This document shows positions 43,001-55,100 of a stretch of 64,000 nt of DNA, piece by piece (the stretch's first letter is position 1; each line of letters opens with the position of its first letter). The DNA is from Fratercula arctica (lineage: Eukaryota > Chordata > Aves > Charadriiformes > Alcidae). The DNA lies in the NCBI GenBank assembly GCA_947846985.1, contig CANTUZ010000010.1:24165095-24229094 (forward strand). The letters run 5' to 3'. The translations under genes were made by a program, and so were the position numbers. The notes under the pieces are model-generated. The model was not told the origin of the DNA and ran no database searches. It was given only the letters and a program-made list of their open reading frames with translations.

Positions 43001-46000
43001 GAATTGAGGGAGGGCATGGCTAGCCAGAAAAGGGGGCAGCGTTGGACCACTGCCCCTGGGAGTCATCTGTCCCATGCTGCCCAGGTACCAGCTGTGTTCA
43101 TCTGAGTGTTTGTGTGGCCTCATGGTGAATTGGAGCAGCAAACTGATCCCGGGGACCACGCTTGGCAGGTTATAGCTTTACAGCATCTGTGGAAACTGAG
43201 CAGTAAAATCCCACCTAGCTGCCTACCCTATCTTCTGGGTAGGAAGACTGGGATTACAGGATTTCCCATGATACATAATTATTTTGCTTTTAGCATAAGA
43301 GTTCATTTCAAAACCCCACACATACTCCTGTCCTCCTTCACAAGTTTTAGCAGTAAACTAATTTGCTGGTAATTTCAAGTGCTCTGGAAAATCGAAGCTC
43401 TCTTCTTGCAGCTTGAGTAGAGAGCAGGCAGACATGCGGGGACAAGCCCTGCCCGATCAGTCAATGGGCAGCTCAGTTTGGAGGCTTCCCTCCGCTAGTG
43501 CTGACTATAGTAAAGAAGTTCTTACAGCAGCAGGGACATCAGTCTATTATACAAGAGATTAAGTCATTTGCTTTATCCCACACACTCTCAAACGACTGGT
43601 ACCAGCCAATTAAAGATGGATTTCATGTTGGGTATCTTACAGCTGGTCCTACTACAAAAATATCTCACGCAAGCTATTATTTAACAACAATTACTTACGG
43701 TGCTCCCAACATGGAAGATTTCCCAGCTACTCTATTTTTTGAGTGCTAGATTTCATTTGAGACACATAGACATCTCTGAATTCATTTCTCAGTACCCTAC
43801 CTTCTTGTTTCATCAGAACACTAGATTTGCAAAGAGAAAAAGAATAAAAAGTGCTGAACACAAGAAATCAATCTAGTAACAGTAAGATTCCTCACACCAA
43901 TAGGTCAAGTTAATACTTGTGGCCAAACAGCAAAGCATGTTAAGAGCTGCAACACTTCAAGGGTAAAAGGTCTTGAATCAAAGTTCCTAAGTTTAAAAAA
44001 ACAGTAGCAAAAGCACAGCACCAAAAATTTAAGAATCACGAGAGTACCTGTGCAGCAGCGTATACATACACCACTTTGAGATGGCAGCATCTATGTAAAA
44101 TACTGAAGGTGTGCTTCTAGGATTATTTCAAAAGGACATGCCTCCCATCTCGCTGCTTTTAGGCCTACCTATGAAGCAGAGAGATGACGTACGTGGATTA
44201 TTATTTGCATCTTTAGTCCAGAGCAAGCCATTCTAGCTCATTTTTAGTAGGCTGACAGCCTTCCATACTACTGCCTGACTGAAAGGCATCTTACAGGCAC
44301 TGCAGCAGTAAGCAGCCCAGCACAGGTTTTGCAGCTTCTTCTCACAGAGTCCCCATCCTTTGCCTGACATATGAAACTCCACGCGATTCTTTGCAGTCAT
44401 TTCCATCCTACCAGAATCTGAAGTCTTTACAGAAGAACTAAATATTTTAACTAAGGCACCTTCTATACGCTGCTTCCAAGTCTGTATCTTTTCTTTTGAC
44501 TAAATCTGGATTTTGCAATGTTACTGTTTTTTCAGTCTCTTGGCAGAGAAACATCTGGACAGAAGTCACAGCAGGCTCACAAGACAAAAGTGGAGCCTGT
44601 TGGCAAGAGGGAGAGGCTGCGAGCATGGGAAAAAGAATGATTGCATGTGCCTGTCCTTAGCTACAATTAAGTACTCTAAAATGTAATTAATGCAGAAATA
44701 GCTACCAGCTGCTTTTCCATACACTGAGCTGAGTTACAGTCAAATCTCTGAAAACCAGGAAGCGAGGAATTCATCACTGACCTCTGCAATGCCGTTTAGA
44801 GCTAGTAATAATTACTGAAAACAGCTCAAAATGGGACTGTCACTGGGAAAGTATTCCACAGCTTCCATGTTCCCTGCATTTGGCATAGCTGCTCTGAAGG
44901 ATGGAAGGATTAGTGGGGGTGGACTGTCTGAGCCTCTGTTATGTATTTGTGGAAATGAACTTCTAGTGACAAGCGAATGGAAAGTAATCAAACGCTTAAA
45001 GTAATCTGGAGAAACAAATAAGCTAAGATAGGCAGTTCTATTTCTATTTTAAAGCTAGTATTTTTGTTGCAACCAGCTGGTGGGCAGTTTAGCTTTTTCC
45101 TATAAATTCAAGGTGTGTCACAAACACGTGAAGACAACCTTTGCTCCTCACCTCCCCAACCCCATTCATCGGCTCTTAAAACAATAAACCGAATGAAGTC
45201 CAATTATATAAATGAATGACATTTTCAAGACAGCCAACGTGGCAGCTCTGAACATACGTATAACTGCCTGGACCAACCCTGACACAACATTGGAAGTTGT
45301 GGTTCATACTGATACACCTGAAAGTCTCAGATCTTACTAAAATGTGAATGTTCTGTAATTTCAGTTTTTGTAAGGCTCCCATCATATCACAGCGTATCTT
45401 ACTGCTACTGCTCAAGTGTCATGAATCTTTTAATTTATAAGATGTCCACAGCTTAGGTATCTGCCCATTAAAAACATTTTTGCAACCCTTCTTAAGAACT
45501 GCCTGGTGTCCATCTCTGTTAGTCAAGCAAAAATCCCAGAATCGAATCAACTCTAACTTAACACCATGACATCTGTATGCTTACTCAAATGCATATTTTA
45601 TCAGCAAGATCATCCCTATTAAAGACTAAACACTTTGCTTCCCAGATGCTCAGTATATATTTATTTATCTTTACTCTCATTTAAAGCACTGTTAGTAACT
45701 TTCTGGAATTGTTTTTAAAAGGAAGTAGCCTTCTGAGAATACTCTGAAGTTGTCTTAAATCAGTGTTTGGTACCCATAACAAAATTTCCAACTTCCTCCA
45801 CGCTTTTACCAATAACAACCACAGCCTGCATAAGGATTTGTGCAGCATTTCATCTACTGACTGATGAGCTTTCCACTAATACATTTGCATGGGGCCTCTG
45901 TTCAATTTAGTTCCAGTATAAATCTTCTAATTGCTGGCAAGATAGTTCCATCTCTTGCCAACAGAACAATATTAGATCCTGAATAATCAAACAATATTAG

Positions 46001-48652
46001 ATCCTGAATAACTGCAGTTCCCTCTGGGACCTGCAAGAACAAAAAGCTTCACTGTAAAAGCTGAAAAGGCAAGAGTTTCTTAGAAAAAAAACCCACACCA
46101 AAACAATTAAAAATTCTTTGCTAAAACTACATTTTTACATGAAAATGGAACATTTCTAACACAATTGACATCTGAATCAGCTGCTTTAGGACTACTAAGG
46201 GACCACTTAAGAAATTCACTCTCTGAAAGCAATACTGAATAGATAGGGAGGACCAAATGGACACAGGTAAGGTGAATATCTTCTCAGGCATTTACCGGAT
46301 TTTCAGGAGCAGATTGACAATTAGGCTCATATTCCAGCCAAACCACTCAGCACTCCGAACAGTCAAGGCAGCAGGATTCAGTCACAGAATATAAAAGCCT
46401 CGTCTCAGTAGTTCTTTGGGAAGATGTCTATCGTGCTCTCCTAATTCACTGTTCCAGTAAGTCTGATGGGCCAGAGCAACAGTGCTACCAGCTGTTTTTT
46501 ACAGGCTCTATTTTAAGAGGCACTTGAGGTTCAAGAAAGGACAAGCTCAGTGCCAAAGAGCCACGCACTACTGAAATACTAGATCAGAGCCAACAAGTAG
46601 CACTGGAACCCTGCTGTAAATGACAGCTCTTACTAATGTGTGTGCTCTCTACCACAGCTAGTCCAAAATGCAGATGGTAGACAGAGGGCTTGTAACCATT
46701 TTTACCTCCCGTCTCTTCCATGAGAAGAGAGCACAGTGGCACTCTTTAATTCTTCCATCCTACAGAGTAAAATCAGGCTCCAGAATAAGGAATCTTAAAA
46801 GAATCTTTCAAGAAGTTCCCATTAAAAAGCAGCCTCTCATGCATTATGTTGAATAAGCATAAATAAGGTATCACTTTTTTCCGTGCATTAACTAAGTTTT
46901 GAAAGCTACATAGGACATAAGTAGGGTGAAAATACAAGGTAAATAAGAGGAAGGAACTCAACATTCTAAAAAGGTTTTATTTGGTTTCTTCCCATTAATA
47001 CAGCCATGAAGTACAGCTGCCACTTGTCACCTGCTGTTCAGACTTCTCTACCTCAAGGACTTCAACTTCTCTTTCATGAATCCTCACGGCAAGGTTTCTA
47101 TTTAAGATTCTTAATGCAGAACTGCTTGTAAGGAGAGCTTTGTTTGAAAGAGTAAATGGGACTTAGCTGGTGCATAGCTATTTTGCACAACAGGAAATTT
47201 CATTTCTGGATAAGGACATCAAAATTAAGCACTACAGGGCGTGGAACGGTCTTAATGTTTAATTTGCCATCTGCAAGGTATGTGCATTTTCAGGTATGTG
47301 CACACAGACGGGAAAGAATCTGCTTGTCCCATTTTTTATTTTTTTTTCAAAACCAGGTTTTCTTGTGTTTTTGAGTTGGCACCCAACATACCATAGATTA
47401 AATCCTAGACATTTACAGTGAAATACTATTGAGATTTTTTTTTTTAAATAAGTGAGAAGCCATGTACTGTTCAAACCTGCAGGGAACTGCCAGCTGAATC
47501 ATTCTCATGCCTGGCATAGTCAGTTCTTTTGTAAAACATTGCTTCCATCATTTTATCTCTTGCACGAGCAATTTAATTTAATTGCAAATAGCTTTTCCTC
47601 TCCCATACTGCAGTCTGCTTTCTATGAACATGAATTTTCATTATTCAAGTATGATTTTTTTGCCTGGTTGTTTATACTATAGCTACATTTAACAGTGAAG
47701 CTATTCCAGTTTGATCACCATCTAATGGGTACAAATCATTCGTCATACTGAAAAGATAGTAAGTGCACTGCTACTTCGAAGCAGATTAACACCGGAACAA
47801 AAGAAAAGAAAGGACAACCTCCACTCAATTACCCTGTTAGAAAGCGAACACAGCAGAAGCGATGTGCAATGCACAGTGGTGGATGATAACGGATTAATTT
47901 CCGATGCATATTATGCAAATCTACGCTCCCAGGGTCCCCGGCTAATTAAGCATGACCAGAACCACCATGTTTGCAGCAATGCTGCCGAAGAAAGACTGAG
48001 GTGGGCTGGGGGCGACCCCTCCTGCAGCCCCCATCCACGGCTTGCCTGCAGGTTTGCCATAGAGCCCCGAACATATAGTTCCTGCATCACGCCTCCTGCG
48101 GGCCCATCTCCCCTAACAGCTAAATTAATTACCTCCCTGCGCACAATCCCTCCTTCTCATCACTGCTTATCGTGTCAGAGTGACCCATGACAGACCCCCT
48201 CCCTCCCCGGGGCTGGGGCTGAGGGCGCCGGGCAGGCCGGGACCCCGCAGGCCCGCAGCCGTGCCGTGGCTCCAGCACACGCCCTGCTATCCCGCAGGCG
48301 CACCAGAGCCCAGAAAAACGGGGTGGTTTTTTTTATTCAAACACGGGAATAATTTAGTATTTTAACGGGCACCGAACAACGGAAATGGACGCAGGTAAAG
48401 CGGGAAGTCTCGGATGGTCGGGGCAGCTTCCAGCTGCCGCCGTCGACCGGGGTGGGATGTCCCCCCGCTGCGACTCCGGACACCCTGAGCTGCCGGCGGC
48501 TGCCTACGGGGCCGCCGGGCACCGGCAGTTGCCGGTGAGGTTCCGCGGCTGCCGCCCAGGCCCGCCCCACCGCTTCCCGCGGTCACGGAAACCAACGCCC
48601 CCCGGTGAGGCCTCCCTCAGCGGCCCAGGCACCCCTCCCCGGCCCCACCTAC
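40020..48652 (-). other. AP3M1: AP3M1 intron 1 (5' UTR intron)
   Basis: About 8.6 kb between the ATG exon and the CpG-island first exon. No coding exon seen; an extra noncoding exon cannot be excluded. It contains a 25-base tandem duplication (45966-46011). A block with an octamer and homeodomain-type sites (about 47830-48180) lies just before the island. Confidence 0.75.
45966..46011 (+). repeat. 25-bp tandem duplication
   Basis: The 21-base core beginning ACAATATTAGATCCTGAATA occurs twice with period 25 and no mismatch. The lack of divergence suggests a recent event. Confidence 0.92.
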
Positions 48653-48830
48653 CTCCCCCGGCCCGCTGCGGCCCGCTCGCCCCGGCCCGGCTCGGCCCGT
48701 CCCGCTCCCGGGGCAGCGGCCAAGATGGCGGCGAGGCCCGGCAGCGCGCGGGGCCGCCCCCCGGCGGAGGCGCGGGCGGCCGGGGCGCTGCCTGCGCTGA
48801 GCGGCGAATAACGGGCGCCCCACCACCGCC
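48653..48830 (-). other. AP3M1: AP3M1 noncoding exon 1 (candidate; 5' end uncertain)
   Basis: Within the CpG island a minus-strand donor GGGAG|GTAGGT ends at 48653, and AP3M1 needs a 5' UTR exon upstream of 40019. The transcription start is not visible; 48830 is an estimate. An alternative donor at 48133 (GGGAG|GTAATT) lies outside the dense CpG region. Confidence 0.45.
48721..48732 (+). promoter_or_regulatory. YY1 / TISU element CAAGATGGCGGC
   Basis: An exact match to the TISU consensus SAASATGGCGGC, which combines a YY1 site with a translation start near a transcript 5' end. Its ATG (48725) opens a 28-codon frame ending at 48811 that does not reach ADK. It may work only as a YY1 site for one or both genes. 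Confidence 0.6.
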
Positions 48831-49142
48831 CCAGCCCCGCCGGCCCCGCCGCCGCGCCCGGCCTCCCACCGCCCCTCAGCGCCCCTCGGCCTGGGCGGCG
48901 GGCAGGGGACGGGGGCTGCTACCGGGCCCTACAACCAGCCGGGCGGGCAGCGCGGCGGCGCGCCGCCGGGCGGGAGCGGCGGGCGGCGTGGCCTCCCCTC
49001 CCCGTCAGGCGCCCGGCGCGGCCGCCCGCCCCGCCGCCCCCGCCCCCCGGGTGGCGGTGCCGGCGCGGTCGGCGGGGCGGGCCGGGGCCGGCGGGCGGGC
49101 CGAGGCGAGCGGAGGGCGCCGCACACGCCGCCCAGCACGAAG

Positions 49143-49198
49143 ATGGCAGCGGGGGAGCCGCAAGCCAAGAAGCTCAAGCTGGAGCAAAAGCAACTGAG
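49143..49198 (+). CDS. ADK: ADK exon 1, long (nuclear) isoform
   Basis: 18 codons plus AG: MAAGEPQAKKLKLEQKQL(R). The human long form starts MAAAEEEPKPKKLKVE, so the KKLK nuclear-localisation cluster is conserved. The start context is ACGAAGATGG, a good Kozak match. Donor is GTAAAG. Read-through would hit TAA at once. Confidence 0.93.
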
Positions 49199-52100
49199 GT
49201 AAAGGGGCGGCGGGGCCGCGGGAGGGGCTCTTCGTCGCGGAAAAGCCCCAGCGGGTACCGGAGGGTGGCGGGGTGCCGCCGGTGCTGCCCCCGCTGGAGG
49301 ACGGGACACGTGCCGCCGCGGTCAAAGTTACGCCGGGAAGGTCCCGCCGGGCCGGGCGCGGTGCGGTGCGGTGCGGTGCGGGCGGCCCCGCCGCGGGACC
49401 GCGCTCCCCTCCCGGCGGTGCCGGGCGCACGTGGAGGCGGGCGGCGGGGCCGTCCCGCTGCCGCCAGTACTGCTGCCCCCGGCCCCGGCGTTCGGCCAGC
49501 GGCGCCGGCCCGGCTGGACGGGGCGGGAGCGGTGCGGCGGGGCCGGCGGGTGTGCGGGGGCTGGACGCCGCCGCGGGGCCCGGGTGGGTTCCCGCCAAGG
49601 CGGTCGCGGAGGGGGCCGTGGTGTGTAAGGGGATGCTGCCCCGCACCTACAGCAGCCGGTGCTGGGAACGCGGCTGGGGCTGTCACCCCCTGTGCCACCT
49701 CTTTGAGAATGTCCCCGAACAGCAGCCCCGATTAATGCCCTTGAGGGATTGTCCGTCCCCGTTAGCCAGGAATTTGGCTATCCAGAAATCCTCCTTAACA
49801 GATGCATTTTCTTCAGGACACGTGGGATGTTTTTAAGAGTCTTCATATTGAAATAACCTGTGCCATTTGCTATACTTCCTTATTTGTGTGATGAAGTGTA
49901 TAATATCACTGACTGAGCCCCACCTGACCGATGGCCCGCGCAGAAAGAAGTCATTTATTTTTAAATGTCATAGCAGAAAAATACAGGGTTTCTCAATGCG
50001 GGAAGCACGGCCAAAACGTGTACTGAGAGAGCTGTAGCGGAGCTCTTGTTGGTGCAGTTTCTGGTTTGTTTTCTCGGGATTATTCACATGAATATAACTG
50101 TAAGGTAGCCGATCTTCCAAGTATTCAGTCTGTGAAGAGGATTAATGACATGAGGCTTGAAATGTCCAAAATTACCTTTGCAATAACTAATACCTTGCTC
50201 AAATATAGCATAAAAGAGATGTACTTGAGTACAGAGATGAGAACAGTCCCTTTCGGTACTGATGTCCTTACTGAAAGAACTAATCCTATTAAATTTGTCA
50301 AAGTCAGGGTACTTGCTCCTTTGGCAGCTGAGTGACTTTTCAAGTCTAATAATAGTTGACAAGCTCAGTTGCAGATAGTGGAAGAGGAAAAATGTAATTG
50401 AGCTCTGAAAGCAAATAAATGGCAGGCGGCAGTGTAAGGTTGTCATTAAAAAGCAACAGTTATTTCCATGGGCCTTAAAGCAAGGTGGGACAAGGAACAG
50501 GGAATTGCAGTGTTCCTGTTTATAAAGCTTATTAGAGGAAGGTGCTTTGAGCCTAAACATGAAGATTCGAAAAATTGAGAACATTATTGAAGTATGGAGT
50601 TAAAAATGTAAAGGATGTTTACAATGGAATGAAAGGCCACAGTTACCTGCTCCAATAACAACTGATTGAACTGAAATAATACTTTCCTGAGGGATGATGG
50701 ATAAAGCATGGGGAACGTTGTTAAAACTTGTGGACTCTAATTCCGTTTCAAGTTATTTCAACACAAAGTGTAAACTAGACTCCAGCCCTCTTTCGTAAGA
50801 GGAGAAATGCCATAATCAGCTGCTGATTAAATAAAGTTAATGTGTGCTGTGGGCCGCAGGTTGGACTTGTGAAGCGGGTGAGGTGATTGGTGTAGATCTG
50901 TCAGACCTGTGCACTCCCTCAAACGGAGCGGCAGGAACATGTTTGTCCAAGTGCTGCTGTGGGACTTTGTCCCATGTTAAGAGCCAGTATGGAAGGTACC
51001 AGAATGGTCAAGATTCCTTGATTTTGTTGTATTTGTAACGAGGTTCGATTGTTAATGCAAAGCGCTGCGACATATGCTTGGGAGTATTGGAAACAGTTAA
51101 CCTACAGATTAGAAAAGAAGTGGAAAAATCACTCAAAAATTTTGGGAGATAACTTCATGTTTGTTGTATCAAGAATTAGAGGAGAATTCCTTATTCTCTA
51201 GATCTGAGACTCTCCAGCCTCTTCAGAAGACCATGTCTAATGGACTCAACAAGGGTGGTCTTGTACCCTAATTACTTTCCCATACTATACGGACCTCAGT
51301 CTTTACTGTGGCTACCACGAAAACTATTTTAGTATAAAACAATGACGTAAAAATAACTTAAATTCCACTCTGCAATATAAGATGTACCTTGTCAACAACA
51401 ACAACAAACATGTCCTTCGCCTATATTTTTTTTCATCGTTGTCTCTCTCAAAGTGGCATCAGGGAGGTTTCATGGATACATTTTATTTATTATTTTTTTT
51501 AGTGCCTTTTGATCCTTTCAGGCAAAGGAAAGCAAATATTGCTCCCTCATGAGGCAGGCAAAGTTGACCGGGTTCAGATAAAGTTGTTTGAAAGCAATAT
51601 CGGATGGCCGGCTTTTGCCACCCATTGAGCAGAGCACAAAGCCTGAGACCCAAACCAGCGTTCCCGGCTCAACAATGCGTTGTGCTGACGTTAATCTGCT
51701 GGGCGGCAGGTTTTGCATTGTCTTTATTGACGGGTGCAAATCCCCGCTAAAACCAGTGGGCTTTAGGCAAGGCCCATTAATGCGTGCTGTGTTGTTCCAG
51801 GCTTCTGACTATGTCTCTGCTGTGTGAAATAAAATATCATTGTGTGTGTAAACTGTTCTGTTTGAACAGAAAATAGGCTTGCAAAACTGCAAACGGCTTG
51901 TCGCTGAGCGGTAGCATCAACTTACTGGAAACATCGTGAAGTGTTACTTTAGAGGAGAATTACTACGGATTTGTGTCCTTTTATATTTGGTTTGGTTTTA
52001 TCTTGGAAGTCTGTGAAAGCTGCAACCAGACTTCTGTTAACAGACTGCAGTTACAAAAGAATTTGGATGTTCTCTGTAGAAATGTTTGAGCTCATATGGA

Positions 52101-55100
52101 CATGTCTGTACTGAAATATGCGTGTGTGCAGAAGAAAAAAAAAATTAACAAACTTGTGAAATCCTCTGCTCTGAAGTTCCCTCTGCTGCATTATGACCTT
52201 CTGGCTGTTCTGCAGCTGCTGTATTGATTGAATAGTCCTGACGTAGCTGACTGTTTGGACAAATAAGTGTATCTATGTGGAGACAATGTAAGCATTGAAT
52301 TTGATAAATACTTCATACTAAAAGTACGAGGTACAATATTCTTCTTCTTCTGTTACTATTGAACATCTCTTCCTTTTCAGGATAAATTATCAAACACTGT
52401 GTGGGTAATTGTTATCAAAAGCAGTCCTTCGTCATTACTGTTCCACGAGATTTTAGACAGCTTCATACCCATGACTGTAAAAATATTACTAATTTCATAC
52501 ATTTTTAATTTTCTTAATAAGCTGGCTTTTAATTTAGCTTATTCCTTCATCAGCTCTCTGCAAATGAAAGAAGATTCTGAATATTCTAAATTAGTTGTGA
52601 CAAAGCTTTCAGTTAGAATTTAGTAAATAATTTTTCTTTCTCTTTTACTATCTCTGGCTTTTCTTTTTTTTCCTTTTTTTAATTTTTAATTTCACCTCGC
52701 TCCCCATTTGTATTCATTTCAGTTTCTGTCTTCATGGCCTGTACTTTTCTCACTTTCCAATTGCTCATATCTGCAAATATGGGTAACTTTCCCTGTCAGT
52801 ACTCTTAGTGGCCTGGTAGTACAAAGAAAGATCTGAGACTCTAGCACCTTGCTGTGTTTGCTCACAGAAGAATAAAAGCAATAGACTTTTTTCTTCATAT
52901 GGATATTTAGGCCCTTGTAGAAAGCAGACAAACAAATAATTCTGAAGACACTAGCAACAGACTTGGCTAATTTTTCTTGATTTAAGACATAACAGCAGGA
53001 ACCTTCCCTTCAAAGTTGTGTTGACAGAAATATAACGAAAACCGGAATGACTTGCAGCATGGAAAACACTTCGTTCTGACGGTTCAGGCGCTTGTTTCCA
53101 TTGTTCAGAAATGAACTCTCAAATTACTGTTTAGATTGACGCGTGTCTTTGCCTGGCCTTTGATGTAATCCCGTGGGATTTCTCACAGCGTGTGTCATAT
53201 TTCCACAGTTTTGTGTTCTCATATTGGAGAAGCTTGTTACGGTGTTTTCATCCTTTTAATTCAAGTAAGTCCTTGCTTTCTGTGAAGGAGTGTGTAACCT
53301 GAGGAAAGAGGAGGTTGTGGGAAGGCTCTTTCTGCCCTGGACCACGAGCATGGCTGGTGTCTCTCTCTTTCATTACTGATGTTACCTGCAGCCCACCTGG
53401 CAGAAGAGTCACACTGACGAACAACAGTAGTTTAGACATAATAGTAGCCTTTACTAATACCCTGCAGAAAAGTACACCTCTGACTTTGTGTGCTGCCTCT
53501 CTGAAGCCAACAGGACTAGTCTTGTCCCTAGAGCTGCTTGCATGCTTGATTACCTGTGGGAGGGCAGCCGGTGCAAATACGCCGATTTCATCATGATTCT
53601 TGGAAGTTCCTGTGAATTTTCCCAAGGTGTGTGAGTTCCTTCTTTTTCAGCTAATGAAACAGCTTGTGTAGAATTACTCATCTAATTGGATCTACTAATA
53701 TTACTTATAACCCGACAAGGAAGGTGCCTTGAAAGGAGGCTTGAGTGAACGTCGAGGTAGTTGAATACAGAGTCAATGCAATAGTGTGAAATGCGCTTTC
53801 TGTAGAACAAGACCTTGGCTTACTCTATTACTGCTGAGGTATACTTGATGTGGAAATGTTTGAAGCAAAACTCTGGCTTGTGATTCAAGGTTGTGGTATT
53901 GAATTTGAGTAGTTACTTACACAGGTATGGTACACAAGTATTTCACAAAACCAGTTTCAGAAGCAGGGAATGGCTTGCTATCTAAAGGTCATTAATTACT
54001 ATTTGCTGGCACTGTGTTGGAAAACCTTACCTTCTTGAAAAAAGTAAACTGAACTTGCAGATACAATGTGAACACTGTTTTCTGAAGGCTGTTCATTTTT
54101 CTACTTACATAAACTGCTTCTTAAATAATTTCAATTTACATACTAATATTATTTATATAATAAATATCAAAGCATTTTGTGTGAAGGAGGGAAGTGCTAC
54201 TCAGAATTCACTGAAGAGAAAGGGTTTTTTTCCATTTTGAACTGCAATCATTTCTGTAATGATTGTTTGACTACAGTCAAAGCTGTTGCACGCTTGAAGG
54301 ATATGGTAACATAAAACTACTTGTTGGCTTTATGCTACCTTGGGATTTCATTTACAGGGAGAGATTTTTGTTGAGTTTTTTTTTTTTTTTTCTTTTCCTT
54401 GTACATTCAGTGATACAAAACAGTTGTAACTGTCTCAAGGGTAGGCTATTTGACTGGACTAAGAAAAAAAAAGTATAGTGGTCTGCAATATGATGAAGAC
54501 TTAGCAGATTTATACACTTTGCTTTGCTCTTACAGCTGTATGGTCTGTGAAGCTGCATTAAAAGAAATGGGATTATGCTATGGAATTGTAAAATAATAAT
54601 TAAAAAATCTTTTTAATACTTTACTAGTAGATCCATACAAGATAAAAATACATCTTATTTTACGTTGCAAAATATGAAATTCACTCTGCAGAAAAGTTTT
54701 CAAAACCACTACCATTCTAGTAGAAAAGATGTGCAAGCTCTGCAAAATGCTGTTATTGGAAGAGAACTTGTGGACTTTCTGCTTGCTAGTTCCATTTTAT
54801 AATGTCTGCTGAGGCCATTATGTAAAAGATCAACCTTCTGCCTTGTGAAGATAGAAGAGCGGGCAGCTTATCTAAGATTAACCTTAGTTTTATACTTTGA
54901 AGAAATTGGGTGAAATATGGGGGTTAGTGGAGAACTTTTCGTTTATGTATTGTAAACTGGACAATTTATACCAAGTCTTTGTGGTGTAAAACATAACACA
55001 TTAGTCCAAGGCTGAGGCCTAGATTGCCTGTATCTTGGATACACAAGTTACAAATGTATAAAATATGTAGTTTCGTGGATTACTTCAATAAAGTGCAATT

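Larger units (their letters stand above)
48200..49720. promoter_or_regulatory. CpG-island bidirectional promoter of AP3M1 (-) and ADK long isoform (+)
   Basis: About 1.5 kb of very GC-rich, CpG-dense sequence in an AT-rich neighbourhood. Many GGCGGG/CCCGCC GC boxes; no TATA box. The AP3M1 donor (48653) and the ADK-L ATG (49143) are 490 bases apart, so the two genes must start back to back. A YY1-type CAAGATGGCGGC lies between them at 48721-48732. Confidence 0.88.

Noticed and set aside
48128..48140. A minus-strand donor GGGAG|GTAATT at 48133 as the end of AP3M1 exon 1
   Set aside because: Possible, but outside the dense CpG region. The donor at 48653 lies inside the island and closer to ADK, as expected for this gene pair.
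48385..49197. A 270-codon plus-strand open frame across the first CpG island
   Set aside because: It is proline/arginine/glycine/alanine-rich, as any frame in such GC-rich DNA would be. It overlaps the ADK-L exon in another frame and crosses the expected AP3M1 exon. No family is recognisable.
49005..49836. Several 150-210 codon frames on both strands in the 3' half of the first island
   Set aside because: All overlap each other and reflect scarcity of stop codons at high GC. No domain or known N-terminus.
50066..50335. An 89-codon plus-strand frame in the ADK-L intron
   Set aside because: Length is within chance for AT-mixed DNA, no known domain, no flanking splice sites of matching phase.
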